From NCBI GenBank assembly GCA_963675055.2, contig CAXXJE010000002.1:1364001-1428000 (forward strand): a stretch of 64,000 nucleotides of DNA, in the 5' to 3' direction. Positions 8,967 to 15,632 of the stretch are shown here, piece by piece (position 1 is the stretch's first letter; each line of letters begins with the position of its first letter). Position numbers and translations under genes: made by a program. The notes beneath the pieces are model-generated. The model did not search any database. It was not told the DNA's origin and worked only from the letters and a program-made list of their open reading frames with translations. This stretch comes from PGYT01 sp963675055 (GTDB taxonomy: Bacteria > Bacteroidota > Ignavibacteria > Ignavibacteriales > Melioribacteraceae).

Positions 8967-9754
8967 TAAAAACTCTCCTTGTCATTGGGGAAAGCCGATG
9001 ATTTTACATTGTCGTCATAACTGTTCAAAGCGGATTTAATCAAATCGTATCCGTCCATAAATGTGCGCAGAAACTTTGGTTTGAACTCTTTGTTCATCCC
9101 GAGCATATCCTGAAGTACAAGCACCTGTCCGGAAGTATATTTGCCTGCACCGATACCAATAGTCGGAATAGTAAGTTCTTCGGTAATACTTTTAGCCAGT
9201 TCAGCCGGAACAAGTTCGAGCACAATAGCAAAGCATCCGGCATCCTCAAGTGATTTGGCATCTTTAATTAGTGCTTCCGCTTTATCGCTGGTTTTGCCCT
9301 GTACTTTATAACCGCCTAACTGGTTTATAGACTGAGGGGTAAGTCCGAGATGTCCCATCACCGGCACACCCGATTCGGCTACATGCTTAATTGCTTTGAG
9401 CTGACCATTCGCACCTTCTATCTTTACAGCGTGCGCTCCTGCCTTAATCAGCATATCTACGCTTTTCATTAATTCCCGCATACCCCGCCTGTGTGCAAGA
9501 AACGGCATGTCGCCGATAATCAGTTTATTGTTAAGTCCACGTCTGACAGCTGCTACGTGACTCTGCATCATTTGCAGATCAGCGTTAACCGTACTGTCGA
9601 ATCCGTGCATAACCATCGATACGCTGTCTCCTACAAGAACTGCATCAATACTTGTCTCGGAAATAATTCTTGCACTCCAGTGATCATAACAGGTAATAAC
9701 TGAAATCGGTTTTTTCTTGTTCTTATAATTTTGAAAATCCAATATGCTGTTCAT
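8966..9754 (-). CDS. panB: 3-methyl-2-oxobutanoate hydroxymethyltransferase
   Basis: A 262-residue TIM-barrel enzyme that transfers a hydroxymethyl group from methylene-tetrahydrofolate to ketoisovalerate, giving ketopantoate. Family motifs seen: ITCYDHWSARI, VGDSVSMVMHG (metal and substrate binding), GDMPFLAHR, VKIEGA, VMGHLGLTPQSINQLGG and IPTIGIGAGKYTSGQVLV with the catalytic Glu/Asp environment. Length is normal. The ATG overlaps the stop of the upstream DUF2520 gene by 4 bp (ATGA), so the two are translationally coupled. No ketopantoate reductase of the ordinary PanE or IlvC type lies in the window. Confidence 0.96.
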   Translation of the reverse strand: MNSILDFQNYKNKKKPISVITCYDHWSARIISETSIDAVLVGDSVSMVMHGFDSTVNADLQMMQSHVAAVRRGLNNKLIIGDMPFLAHRRGMRELMKSVDMLIKAGAHAVKIEGANGQLKAIKHVAESGVPVMGHLGLTPQSINQLGGYKVQGKTSDKAEALIKDAKSLEDAGCFAIVLELVPAELAKSITEELTIPTIGIGAGKYTSGQVLVLQDMLGMNKEFKPKFLRTFMDGYDLIKSALNSYDDNVKSSAFPNDKESF

Positions 9755-10482
9755 AATAGTTCAATCTCTTTTCTGTTCTTCTCGAACACACATTTAAATG
9801 CATTATATACTTCCACGAAATCGTCGTTCTCTAAAGCTTTTAGGTGATTCCTAACGGTAGCTCTATCTCCTCTTGCAAGCGGACCGGTAAGAGGATTGTC
9901 CGTCATATGTAAATTCGCTGTTATCTGATTCAGATAAGGTACAGCAGAGCTTCTATCTATACCGAACCCGGACTCCAATCGATTGAAGAATTCTGTCCAT
10001 AATATGGTTGTAAAGTTACCGGCCATACTGCACCATGCGTGATATTGGTTTTTTAATACAGGATCTATTTTGTATGATGGATTTGTGAGTTCCGGAAATA
10101 ATTCGCTAAAACTCTTTCGATCTACTTCAGTTACAAACGGAATGCTTTTATACGTATCGAGATCATAAAGTTCATCCGAAAATGTCATTAAGGGATGTGC
10201 GGATTCAGCTTCAGGAATTGACAGTGCACCGGAGCAGTGAATCCAAGTGAAGCTTTCATCCAGCGGATTGTTTTTAATAAATGATTGTATTTCACCGTCC
10301 GGAATAAGCACCAAAATCTTTGCAGTATTACCGGCTTCGTTTAAAAATGATGAAATTGAATTTCTGTGCCAATGACTGTGATGTACACCGAGAAGTGTGA
10401 AATAATTCGCGAAGTGACGGGCTAACTTGCCGTTCCCGACTATTAAATAGCCGGTTTTACTATTTTTTGGTACCTGTCTCAG
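9751..10482 (-). CDS. Rossmann-fold / DUF2520 oxidoreductase-like protein, start codon unusual
   Basis: The clear C-terminal part (from TTG 10314) is a DUF2520 domain, an all-helical domain related to those of 6-phosphogluconate-dehydrogenase-type reductases, with GPLARGD near the end. The same frame stays open upstream to base 10485 and encodes a good N-terminal Rossmann motif, TGYLIVGNGKLARHFANYF, so the real protein must start before 10314. No ATG, GTG or TTG exists between there and the in-frame TGA at 10486-10488. The best candidate is CTG at 10482 with a GGA eight bases before it, giving 243 residues; the alternative is a gene that has lost its start. The stop overlaps panB by 4 bp. An NAD(P)-linked reductase in pantothenate synthesis is inferred from fold and position. 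Confidence 0.75.
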   Translation of the reverse strand: MRQVPKNSKTGYLIVGNGKLARHFANYFTLLGVHHSHWHRNSISSFLNEAGNTAKILVLIPDGEIQSFIKNNPLDESFTWIHCSGALSIPEAESAHPLMTFSDELYDLDTYKSIPFVTEVDRKSFSELFPELTNPSYKIDPVLKNQYHAWCSMAGNFTTILWTEFFNRLESGFGIDRSSAVPYLNQITANLHMTDNPLTGPLARGDRATVRNHLKALENDDFVEVYNAFKCVFEKNRKEIELL

Positions 10483-10791
10483 GGATCAAGTCCGTATTAA
10501 TTTTGTCAGTGTTCTAATGTAACCTTCCGTATAGTGACGGATAGATTCATATTTCCAATTCAAAACTACTTAAAAAATTACATTTAAAAAAATTACTAAG
10601 AACTTTCCTGTATGAATTCGGAAATTTTGCCAGCATGAGTTTTTATGTGTTCTTAATATTCTTGTTCTCATATTATAGAAATTAATTTCTGTAATATTTA
10701 TCCTCGGCATAAAATCATGAATTATCCAGACATAAGATGCTTAGTTACAATCCTGTGTTTATAATATGGTTGTTTTGGTTTAATAATTTCT
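10483..10791. other. Gene-free AT-rich spacer
   Basis: About 309 bp between the pan/coa operon and the secreted hypothetical gene. It is strongly AT-rich. A short inverted repeat (TCCGT...ACGGA) lies near 10527-10543. In the frame of the DUF2520 gene it reads through into an unrelated short peptide ending at the TGA at 10486. No RNA gene or recognisable promoter was found, though the promoter of the pan/coa operon must lie here or just inside the next gene. Confidence 0.5.
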
Positions 10792-11619
10792 TCAATTATT
10801 TAAATATGTGGTAGAGAAATATTGCCTGAACTCTAACCATGAAGTATCGTGTTCAGATTTAACAGGGAAAATTGATTTTATTTTGTCATTTGTAATTTCT
10901 AATATGCGAATGGATGAAGTCGGATCCTTAATGATCAGAGACTTAAAATTATCATTCTTACCGTACCATGGTTCAACAGGAAATAAATATGATTTGCCAA
11001 CTTCCAATGATAATGGGTTATCCTGATACCACCAATCTAAGTAACTAATAGAGATACTTTCACCACAATTAAAGTGTGTTTTCCCTTTCAGAATTTCTTG
11101 AATCTCTACAATAAGATTAGTCTGCCTTGCATGTGGTCCGTTTTTGTCTTGAGAACTATAAAGAGCATCTTGAATTTCCTTAAGAAATACCTTAATGATT
11201 ATCGGAGTTGAAAGAATATTAACGTAGTCTTCACCATACCTCTCAACTAGTTTGTCTTTCATTAATTTTATCTTATAAGCGGGTTTGAGATTAACTGGTG
11301 GGTGCAATCCCTTTTCGCCTGTCTTAATCCATTCCTCTGTTAATGACTTGAGCTTGGCTTTAAATTCATACGGATTTAGAGCGATAGCATTTTGATAAGC
11401 TATTCTTATCAATTCAACTTCATTACCTGGAATTATAAATGATTTATAAAGGCTGTCTTTAGAATTCGGAATGTATTTATCAATATATTCAAAGAAAGCA
11501 CAAACACTGTTGCTGCCTCCGGAATTATTCTGCGCAAGCATAATGAAAGGTACAAGAATTATAAAGAATATTATTTTATATCTGCTTATTTGTTTTGCCC
11601 TATCCTTTAACATTATCAT
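10792..11619 (-). CDS. Secreted protein of unknown function
   Basis: A 275-residue protein not recognised as a named family. After a short basic start, residues about 15-29 (IIFFIILVPFIMLAQ) form a signal peptide with a probable cleavage after MLAQ. The mature part is mixed alpha/beta, with two cysteines (in VCAFFEY and FNCGESI) that could form a disulfide. The segment after FNCGESI resembles the small beta-barrel region seen in some NTR-like secreted proteins, but this is weak. It follows the second YeeE/YedE gene by only 12 bp on the same strand, so it may be the last cistron of the sulfur operon. Its base composition is visibly more AT-rich than its neighbours, which may point to later acquisition. 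Confidence 0.65.
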   Translation of the reverse strand: MIMLKDRAKQISRYKIIFFIILVPFIMLAQNNSGGSNSVCAFFEYIDKYIPNSKDSLYKSFIIPGNEVELIRIAYQNAIALNPYEFKAKLKSLTEEWIKTGEKGLHPPVNLKPAYKIKLMKDKLVERYGEDYVNILSTPIIIKVFLKEIQDALYSSQDKNGPHARQTNLIVEIQEILKGKTHFNCGESISISYLDWWYQDNPLSLEVGKSYLFPVEPWYGKNDNFKSLIIKDPTSSIRILEITNDKIKSIFPVKSEHDTSWLEFRQYFSTTYLNN

Positions 11620-11631
11620 CCGACAATTAAA

Positions 11632-12042
11632 TTAATAAGGAAGTTTATCCCTGGAAACACTGAAAATATATACCCCGACTAAAGCTCCGGCTAACGTGAT
11701 AATTGCCGGGTATTCACCTGCGCCAATCTGCGCGAAAATGGGTCCCGGACACGCGCCTGTAACTGCCCAGCCTATCCCGAACATAATACCGCCAATAATC
11801 ACACCTTTGTTCATTGGTTTTTTATCTATTGTAATTTCCTGCTTGTCGAGTGTCTTAATCTTGAATTTCCTTATAATCAGATAGGATACGACACCTGTAG
11901 CAACCGCGCTCCCGATTATCAGGTACATATGCGGCTCATTGAACAGGAACATGTCTCTTATCCTGAACCAGCTTATTACTTCCGACTTCGTAAGAATGAT
12001 GCCGAATACAATTCCGAACAATAGAGAGTTAATAAGTTTCAT
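11632..12042 (-). CDS. YeeE/YedE (DUF6691-like) half-transporter, second subunit
   Basis: A 136-residue inner-membrane protein with about four hydrophobic segments. It has the Cys motif GACPGPIFAQIG (C98), the signature of the C-terminal half of YeeE/YedE (TsuA-type) sulfur transporters, which in some bacteria import thiosulfate by handing it along conserved cysteines. The cognate N-terminal half is the upstream gene, 9 bp away, so transporter function is split over two genes as is common in this group. GGAG precedes the ATG. Thiosulfate or a related sulfur compound as substrate is inferred from the family and from the linked metZ and osmC genes. Confidence 0.88.
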   Translation of the reverse strand: MKLINSLLFGIVFGIILTKSEVISWFRIRDMFLFNEPHMYLIIGSAVATGVVSYLIIRKFKIKTLDKQEITIDKKPMNKGVIIGGIMFGIGWAVTGACPGPIFAQIGAGEYPAIITLAGALVGVYIFSVSRDKLPY

Positions 12043-12051
12043 TGATACTCC

Positions 12052-12522
12052 TTATAAGAAAAGAGGATTGATTATGTAGGTATATAACAATCCTCCCCCG
12101 AAGAAAGATATTGTTGCAACGAGTCCGGATAATTGCAGAGTGGAAATACCGGATATAGAATGTCCGGATGTACATCCGTTCGCATAACGTGTCCCGAATC
12201 CGACCAGGAGTCCGCCAATAAAAAGTGTAATCATCCCTCCGGCGGAATAATATTGATCAGGCAGAAAGGCAACCGGTGAATCGGAAAGAAACGTTACCGA
12301 TATAAATGCTCCTGCGAGTATTCCTACAACGAAATAAAATTTCCATTTATTCTTCTCAAAATTATAACCATTCAATTCCTTTTTAAGAAGCATGGAACAG
12401 ATATGCATAAAAGAAGATGAAATTCCGAGCAGTTTATTTCCCGCAATAAGTATTAACGGTACAAACAAACCAATAAGCGGTCCGGCTATATACCAGGGCA
12501 AGGTTGTGAAAAAATCTTCCAT
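12052..12522 (-). CDS. YeeE/YedE half-transporter, first subunit
   Basis: A 156-residue membrane protein with four or five hydrophobic segments and the motif RYANGCTSGHSISG (C117), the N-terminal signature of YeeE/YedE sulfur transporters. It pairs with the next gene, which carries the second Cys motif. It starts 17 bp after the osmC-like gene and belongs to the metZ-osmC-yeeE-yeeE run. Expected location is the cytoplasmic membrane. Import of thiosulfate or a similar anion is family knowledge for TsuA; the exact substrate here is inferred. Confidence 0.88.
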   Translation of the reverse strand: MEDFFTTLPWYIAGPLIGLFVPLILIAGNKLLGISSSFMHICSMLLKKELNGYNFEKNKWKFYFVVGILAGAFISVTFLSDSPVAFLPDQYYSAGGMITLFIGGLLVGFGTRYANGCTSGHSISGISTLQLSGLVATISFFGGGLLYTYIINPLFL

Positions 12523-12539
12523 AGCGAATAACTCTGAAA

Positions 12540-12953
12540 TTAGTTGATGTTGTATGAGTAAGTTATTTTTACTTTGTCTTTCAGCATCTCGTAAACCGAG
12601 CAGTACTTTTCAACGGATAATTCAATTGCTCTTTGTACTTTGGATTCATCTAAGTTTCCGGTGAATTCAAAGGTCATATGGATATCAGAAAACGGGGCCG
12701 GGTAAACGTCTTCAGGACGTTTACCTTCCACGTCTACCGAAAACTCTTCCGGATTCATTCGCTGTTTCTTCAGTATCGAGATCAAATCCATCGAACTACA
12801 CGCAGCAAGTGCAGTAAGAACCAATTCCATAGGCCTTGCGCCGAGGTTATGTCCGCCGATCTTTTCTGCGGCATCAATATGTACTTTAACATCGGAAGCT
12901 CCCGAAGCTTCGAGATGAAAATCGTTGTCTACGCGTTTAATATTAATTTTCAT
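12540..12953 (-). CDS. OsmC family protein
   Basis: A 137-residue OsmC-fold protein. The two conserved redox cysteines are present: C52 in LAACSSMDLI and C118 in EKYCSVYEM, with the preceding GARPMELVLTALAAC block. OsmC/Ohr proteins reduce organic peroxides or handle reactive sulfur species. This member lacks Ohr-specific flanking motifs and is closer to the YhfA-like group often found beside sulfur genes. It starts 8 bp after metZ and is followed by the YeeE pair, so a role in sulfane-sulfur or thiosulfate handling is more likely here than general peroxide defence (inference from context). Confidence 0.9.
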   Translation of the reverse strand: MKINIKRVDNDFHLEASGASDVKVHIDAAEKIGGHNLGARPMELVLTALAACSSMDLISILKKQRMNPEEFSVDVEGKRPEDVYPAPFSDIHMTFEFTGNLDESKVQRAIELSVEKYCSVYEMLKDKVKITYSYNIN

Positions 12954-12961
12954 AATTCCCT

Positions 12962-14131
12962 CTATTTCGATCTGTCAAGTGCCTGTAAAATATCGTTTTT
13001 AATGTCGTCAATGTTTTCGAGTCCAACCGATATCCTGACTAAACCAGGGTAAATACCAACCGCAGATTTTTCATCGTCGGATAACTTCGAATGCGTTGTC
13101 GATGCCGGGTGGGTTACTATTGTACGCGAGTCACCGAGGTTTGCTGTTAAGGAGCACATCTCAACCGAATCGATAAATCGTTTTGCCCGGTCAAATCCTC
13201 CTTTAACATTGATGGTAACTATTCCTCCGCCCATACGCATCTGCTTCTTTGCAAGTTCATAGTTGGGATGTGAAGGAAGAAAAGGGTATTTAACAAATTC
13301 AAGTTCATCGTTGTCCACCAGGCTCTCAGCCAGTTCAAGAGCATTCGAGCAGTGTTTATCCATACGCAGAGATAGTGTTTCAATGCTCTTCGAAAGTACC
13401 CACGCGTTAAATGGTGAAAGCGCCGGACCGGTCTGACGAGCAAAGAATCTTACCTCTTTAATAAGTTCAGCTTTGCCGACTATTACTCCGCCTAATACAC
13501 GTCCCTGTCCATCGATGTATTTTGTCGCCGAGTGAATTATTAAGTCTGCTCCGTAATCAGCAGGATTTTGTATGAACGGGGTGGCGAAGCAATTATCTAC
13601 ACTTAAAATTAAGTTGTGCTTTTCCTTCAGTTCACCGAGATACTGCAAATCTAATACTTCCAGTGCCGGGTTGGAGGGTGTTTCCACGAAAATCATTTTA
13701 GTGTTTTCCCGGATGTATTTCTCCCATTCATCCGGTTTGTCCGCATCTACATAAGTATGACTTATTCCCCATTTCGGAAGTATTTTTGTCAGTATTTGAT
13801 GAGAAGATCCGAACAGAGATCTGGAAGCCACAACATGATCACCCGCTTCCAGCAATGCGCCGAAACCTGAAAAGACTGCAGCCATACCTGTAGCAAATGC
13901 GAATCCGTCTTCGCAGTTTTCAAGCTCTGCCATCTTTTGGATAAATTCAGATGTATTCGGATTAGAAAATCGCGAATAAATATTTCCCGGCTGTTCATCC
14001 GCGAATAACTGACTGCCCTGCTCGGCATCTTCGAACATAAAGCTTGAAGTTAAATACAACGGCACCGAATGCTCGCGGCTGGATGATCTTTCTGCCTGCG
14101 TTCTGATTGCTTTTGTTTCTTTTTTACTCAT
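12962..14131 (-). CDS. metZ: O-succinylhomoserine sulfhydrylase (trans-sulfuration family, PLP)
   Basis: A 389-residue PLP enzyme of the Cys/Met metabolism family. The Schiff-base lysine is K204 in HSATKYIDGQGR, and DGQGRVLGGV right after it is characteristic of MetZ. YSRFSNPNT (near 52-60), GMAAVFSG and VETPSNP also fit. It makes homocysteine from O-succinyl- or O-acetyl-homoserine and sulfide. The ATG at 14131 is chosen because GGA lies 6 bp upstream and the family starts at this point; the same frame runs open to 14314, but that stretch is the regulatory leader. It heads the operon with the OsmC-like and YeeE/YedE genes and is controlled by the attenuator at 14154-14247. Confidence 0.93.
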   Translation of the reverse strand: MSKKETKAIRTQAERSSSREHSVPLYLTSSFMFEDAEQGSQLFADEQPGNIYSRFSNPNTSEFIQKMAELENCEDGFAFATGMAAVFSGFGALLEAGDHVVASRSLFGSSHQILTKILPKWGISHTYVDADKPDEWEKYIRENTKMIFVETPSNPALEVLDLQYLGELKEKHNLILSVDNCFATPFIQNPADYGADLIIHSATKYIDGQGRVLGGVIVGKAELIKEVRFFARQTGPALSPFNAWVLSKSIETLSLRMDKHCSNALELAESLVDNDELEFVKYPFLPSHPNYELAKKQMRMGGGIVTINVKGGFDRAKRFIDSVEMCSLTANLGDSRTIVTHPASTTHSKLSDDEKSAVGIYPGLVRISVGLENIDDIKNDILQALDRSK

Positions 14132-14153
14132 TTTATTTCCGAACTGTTTATAT

Positions 14154-14188
14154 AAAAAAGGTCTTCCAAGTAAATTGAAAGACCTTTT
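14154..14188 (-). terminator. Attenuator terminator in the metZ leader
   Basis: Read on the minus strand, AAAAGGTCTT pairs with AAGACCTTTT around a loop of about 13 bases, and the 3' arm merges into a T run. It lies only 23 bp before the metZ start codon, so it can only act as a conditional terminator. Its 5' arm includes bases (14176-14183) that can instead pair with the upstream segment 14213-14220, giving a mutually exclusive antiterminator. Confidence 0.85.
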
Positions 14189-14220
14189 CGTTGCTCTTAA
14201 CACTATCAAAAAGTCTTTCA
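14176..14220 (-). promoter_or_regulatory. Antiterminator stem of the metZ leader
   Basis: On the minus strand TGAAAGAC (14220 down to 14213) is the exact complement of GTCTTTCA (14183 down to 14176). Continuing outward, TTTTT faces AAAAG, giving about 13 pairs including one G-U. The downstream arm overlaps the 5' arm of the terminator, so only one of the two stems can form. The first base of the upstream arm is the first base of the leader-peptide stop codon, so a ribosome that finishes the peptide would mask the arm. Confidence 0.8.
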
Positions 14221-14247
14221 TGTACAGTTTATCATCATACAGCACAT
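14218..14247 (-). CDS. Leader peptide MCCMMINCT of the metZ operon
   Basis: A nine-codon reading frame, ATG to TGA, encoding MCCMMINCT: three Met and three Cys codons in nine residues. It lies 86 bp before the metZ start, in a different frame, and its TGA is the start of the antiterminator arm. Stalling at the Met or early Cys codons would leave that arm free to form the antiterminator; completion would cover it and let the terminator fold. The upstream ribosome-binding site is weak (AAAGAA directly before the ATG). It is far too short for homology; the call rests on codon content and on geometry with the two stems. Confidence 0.8.
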   Translation of the reverse strand: MCCMMINCT

Positions 14248-14363
14248 TTCTTTGCGGATTTTGTATAGAGTTAATCTCAATTATGCGACCTAGTGTCTTA
14301 ATTTCGGAATCCAATAAAGCTATTTATTCATTCAGATGCAAGGACATAGCGCAGGCCGCGGCT

Positions 14364-15608
14364 TTATTGATTTAATATTATATTTACTCCAGTAAAATTG
14401 CAGAAGTCTTGCAACATGCTCACAACATTGCCGTAAACTACTATATGATGATTACCAGGTGCGCTTTCTATCCAGCTTCCTATCGAACCGTGGAGTTTAA
14501 CAACTGCCTGTGTTCTGCAAAGTGAAGGCTCTCTCATATCTGATTCGATAATTTTACCGGTTGCCACGCTGAGCTTATTAAAATCCGAGTTGATTCTTAT
14601 AATGGTGACATCAGTGTTGTGAAGTCTGCCCTGATTAGCTGTGCTTAGTCCTGATTCCATGTGTGTGGTTAAATTAGCACCAGAGAGGTTCTCAATCATT
14701 CTGGAGGGTACAGTACAGTGCGCGAATGTAACTGTATTCTCATCTTTATTTATAACGGCAGGATTAGCCATCCAGCAGGGCTCGCCTGTTATGTAAGTCC
14801 CTATCATCATTGTAAATGCCGCCGGAATATCACCTTCGCATCCGGAGACAATTCCTTCATCGTTGCACATGCTCATTCCCATACAAGCCGTATATTTATA
14901 CTCGAGTAGATCGAAACAACGGATTGAAACTGCATCCAGTTTATTCTCTTCTATCATTTGTTTCATTGCAGAATAGACTTTCGCGGATTCGCGTACCGAG
15001 GAGTCAGCAACGGAAGAATTCGGATAAACTGATTTTATCGCTTTCAATAATTCAGTGGAGTTCTGTTCATCGATCTTATCAACTCTCTCAACAATTTCAG
15101 AGGTCGGAAGTTTTATAAGCTCTGTTGAAAATTTGCCGAATGAATCTATACCCGTTGAAGATAACAGCCAGTCCGACGGTTCGCCTATCAGTCCGAATCT
15201 GGAGTTGTTGATTCGCTCAACAGCGCTGCAGACTTTTGCGAAACATTCAATTTGGGTCCTGTCTTCCTCCGGATTCTCGGAGATGTAAAGTTTTACAGGG
15301 TGCTTGTCTTTCAAGTAACTATAAGATTCCAGAGAAGCGGCTATTGAGTTCTTTCGTGAAACCGCGATTATCAGTGCCGGTTTGCCGGATTCAACTACTA
15401 AAGAATTTATGAGTTGTTCCGTACCGCCACTTGCAGTTATAATAATTATTCCGGAAATGTTATCATAATTCAGGACCGGAATTTCACCAATGATTTCAAC
15501 GGGTGAGATCTTGTCAGACTGGTGAAGGAGATCAATAGTCTGAAGTAAATCCTTCTTTACCTGTTCGGAATCTTCAAATGATGAATGTACTATAACAGAT
15601 TTTAACAT
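14364..15608 (-). CDS. L-fucose/L-arabinose isomerase-fold protein
   Basis: A 414-residue protein of the FucI/AraA-like superfamily. The N-terminal part (about 1-160) is a Rossmann-like domain (IIIITASGGTEQL). The middle has FGLIGEPSDWLLSS and CFDLLEYKYTACMGMSMCNDEG. The C-terminal part has FAHCTVPSRM and the end domain seen in sugar isomerases. Authentic FucI is about 590 residues, so this is the shorter, functionally poorly defined subgroup. Several residues usual for metal binding (Glu/Asp/His) are plausible, but I cannot assign them. It follows trkH by 24 bp and precedes the metZ leader. Substrate unknown. Confidence 0.75.
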   Translation of the reverse strand: MLKSVIVHSSFEDSEQVKKDLLQTIDLLHQSDKISPVEIIGEIPVLNYDNISGIIIITASGGTEQLINSLVVESGKPALIIAVSRKNSIAASLESYSYLKDKHPVKLYISENPEEDRTQIECFAKVCSAVERINNSRFGLIGEPSDWLLSSTGIDSFGKFSTELIKLPTSEIVERVDKIDEQNSTELLKAIKSVYPNSSVADSSVRESAKVYSAMKQMIEENKLDAVSIRCFDLLEYKYTACMGMSMCNDEGIVSGCEGDIPAAFTMMIGTYITGEPCWMANPAVINKDENTVTFAHCTVPSRMIENLSGANLTTHMESGLSTANQGRLHNTDVTIIRINSDFNKLSVATGKIIESDMREPSLCRTQAVVKLHGSIGSWIESAPGNHHIVVYGNVVSMLQDFCNFTGVNIILNQ

Positions 15609-15632
15609 TAAGGTCTTCCATGTGAAAATTAA

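Noticed and set aside
13000..14314. N-terminal extension of MetZ to a start at 14314
   Set aside because: The extra 61 residues match nothing expected for the family and overlap the leader peptide, antiterminator and terminator; a ribosome-binding site and the family N-terminus are at 14131.
14132..14363. SAM or other riboswitch in the metZ leader
   Set aside because: No SAM-I, SAM-II or similar core could be recognised, and the leader peptide and alternative stems explain the terminator more simply.
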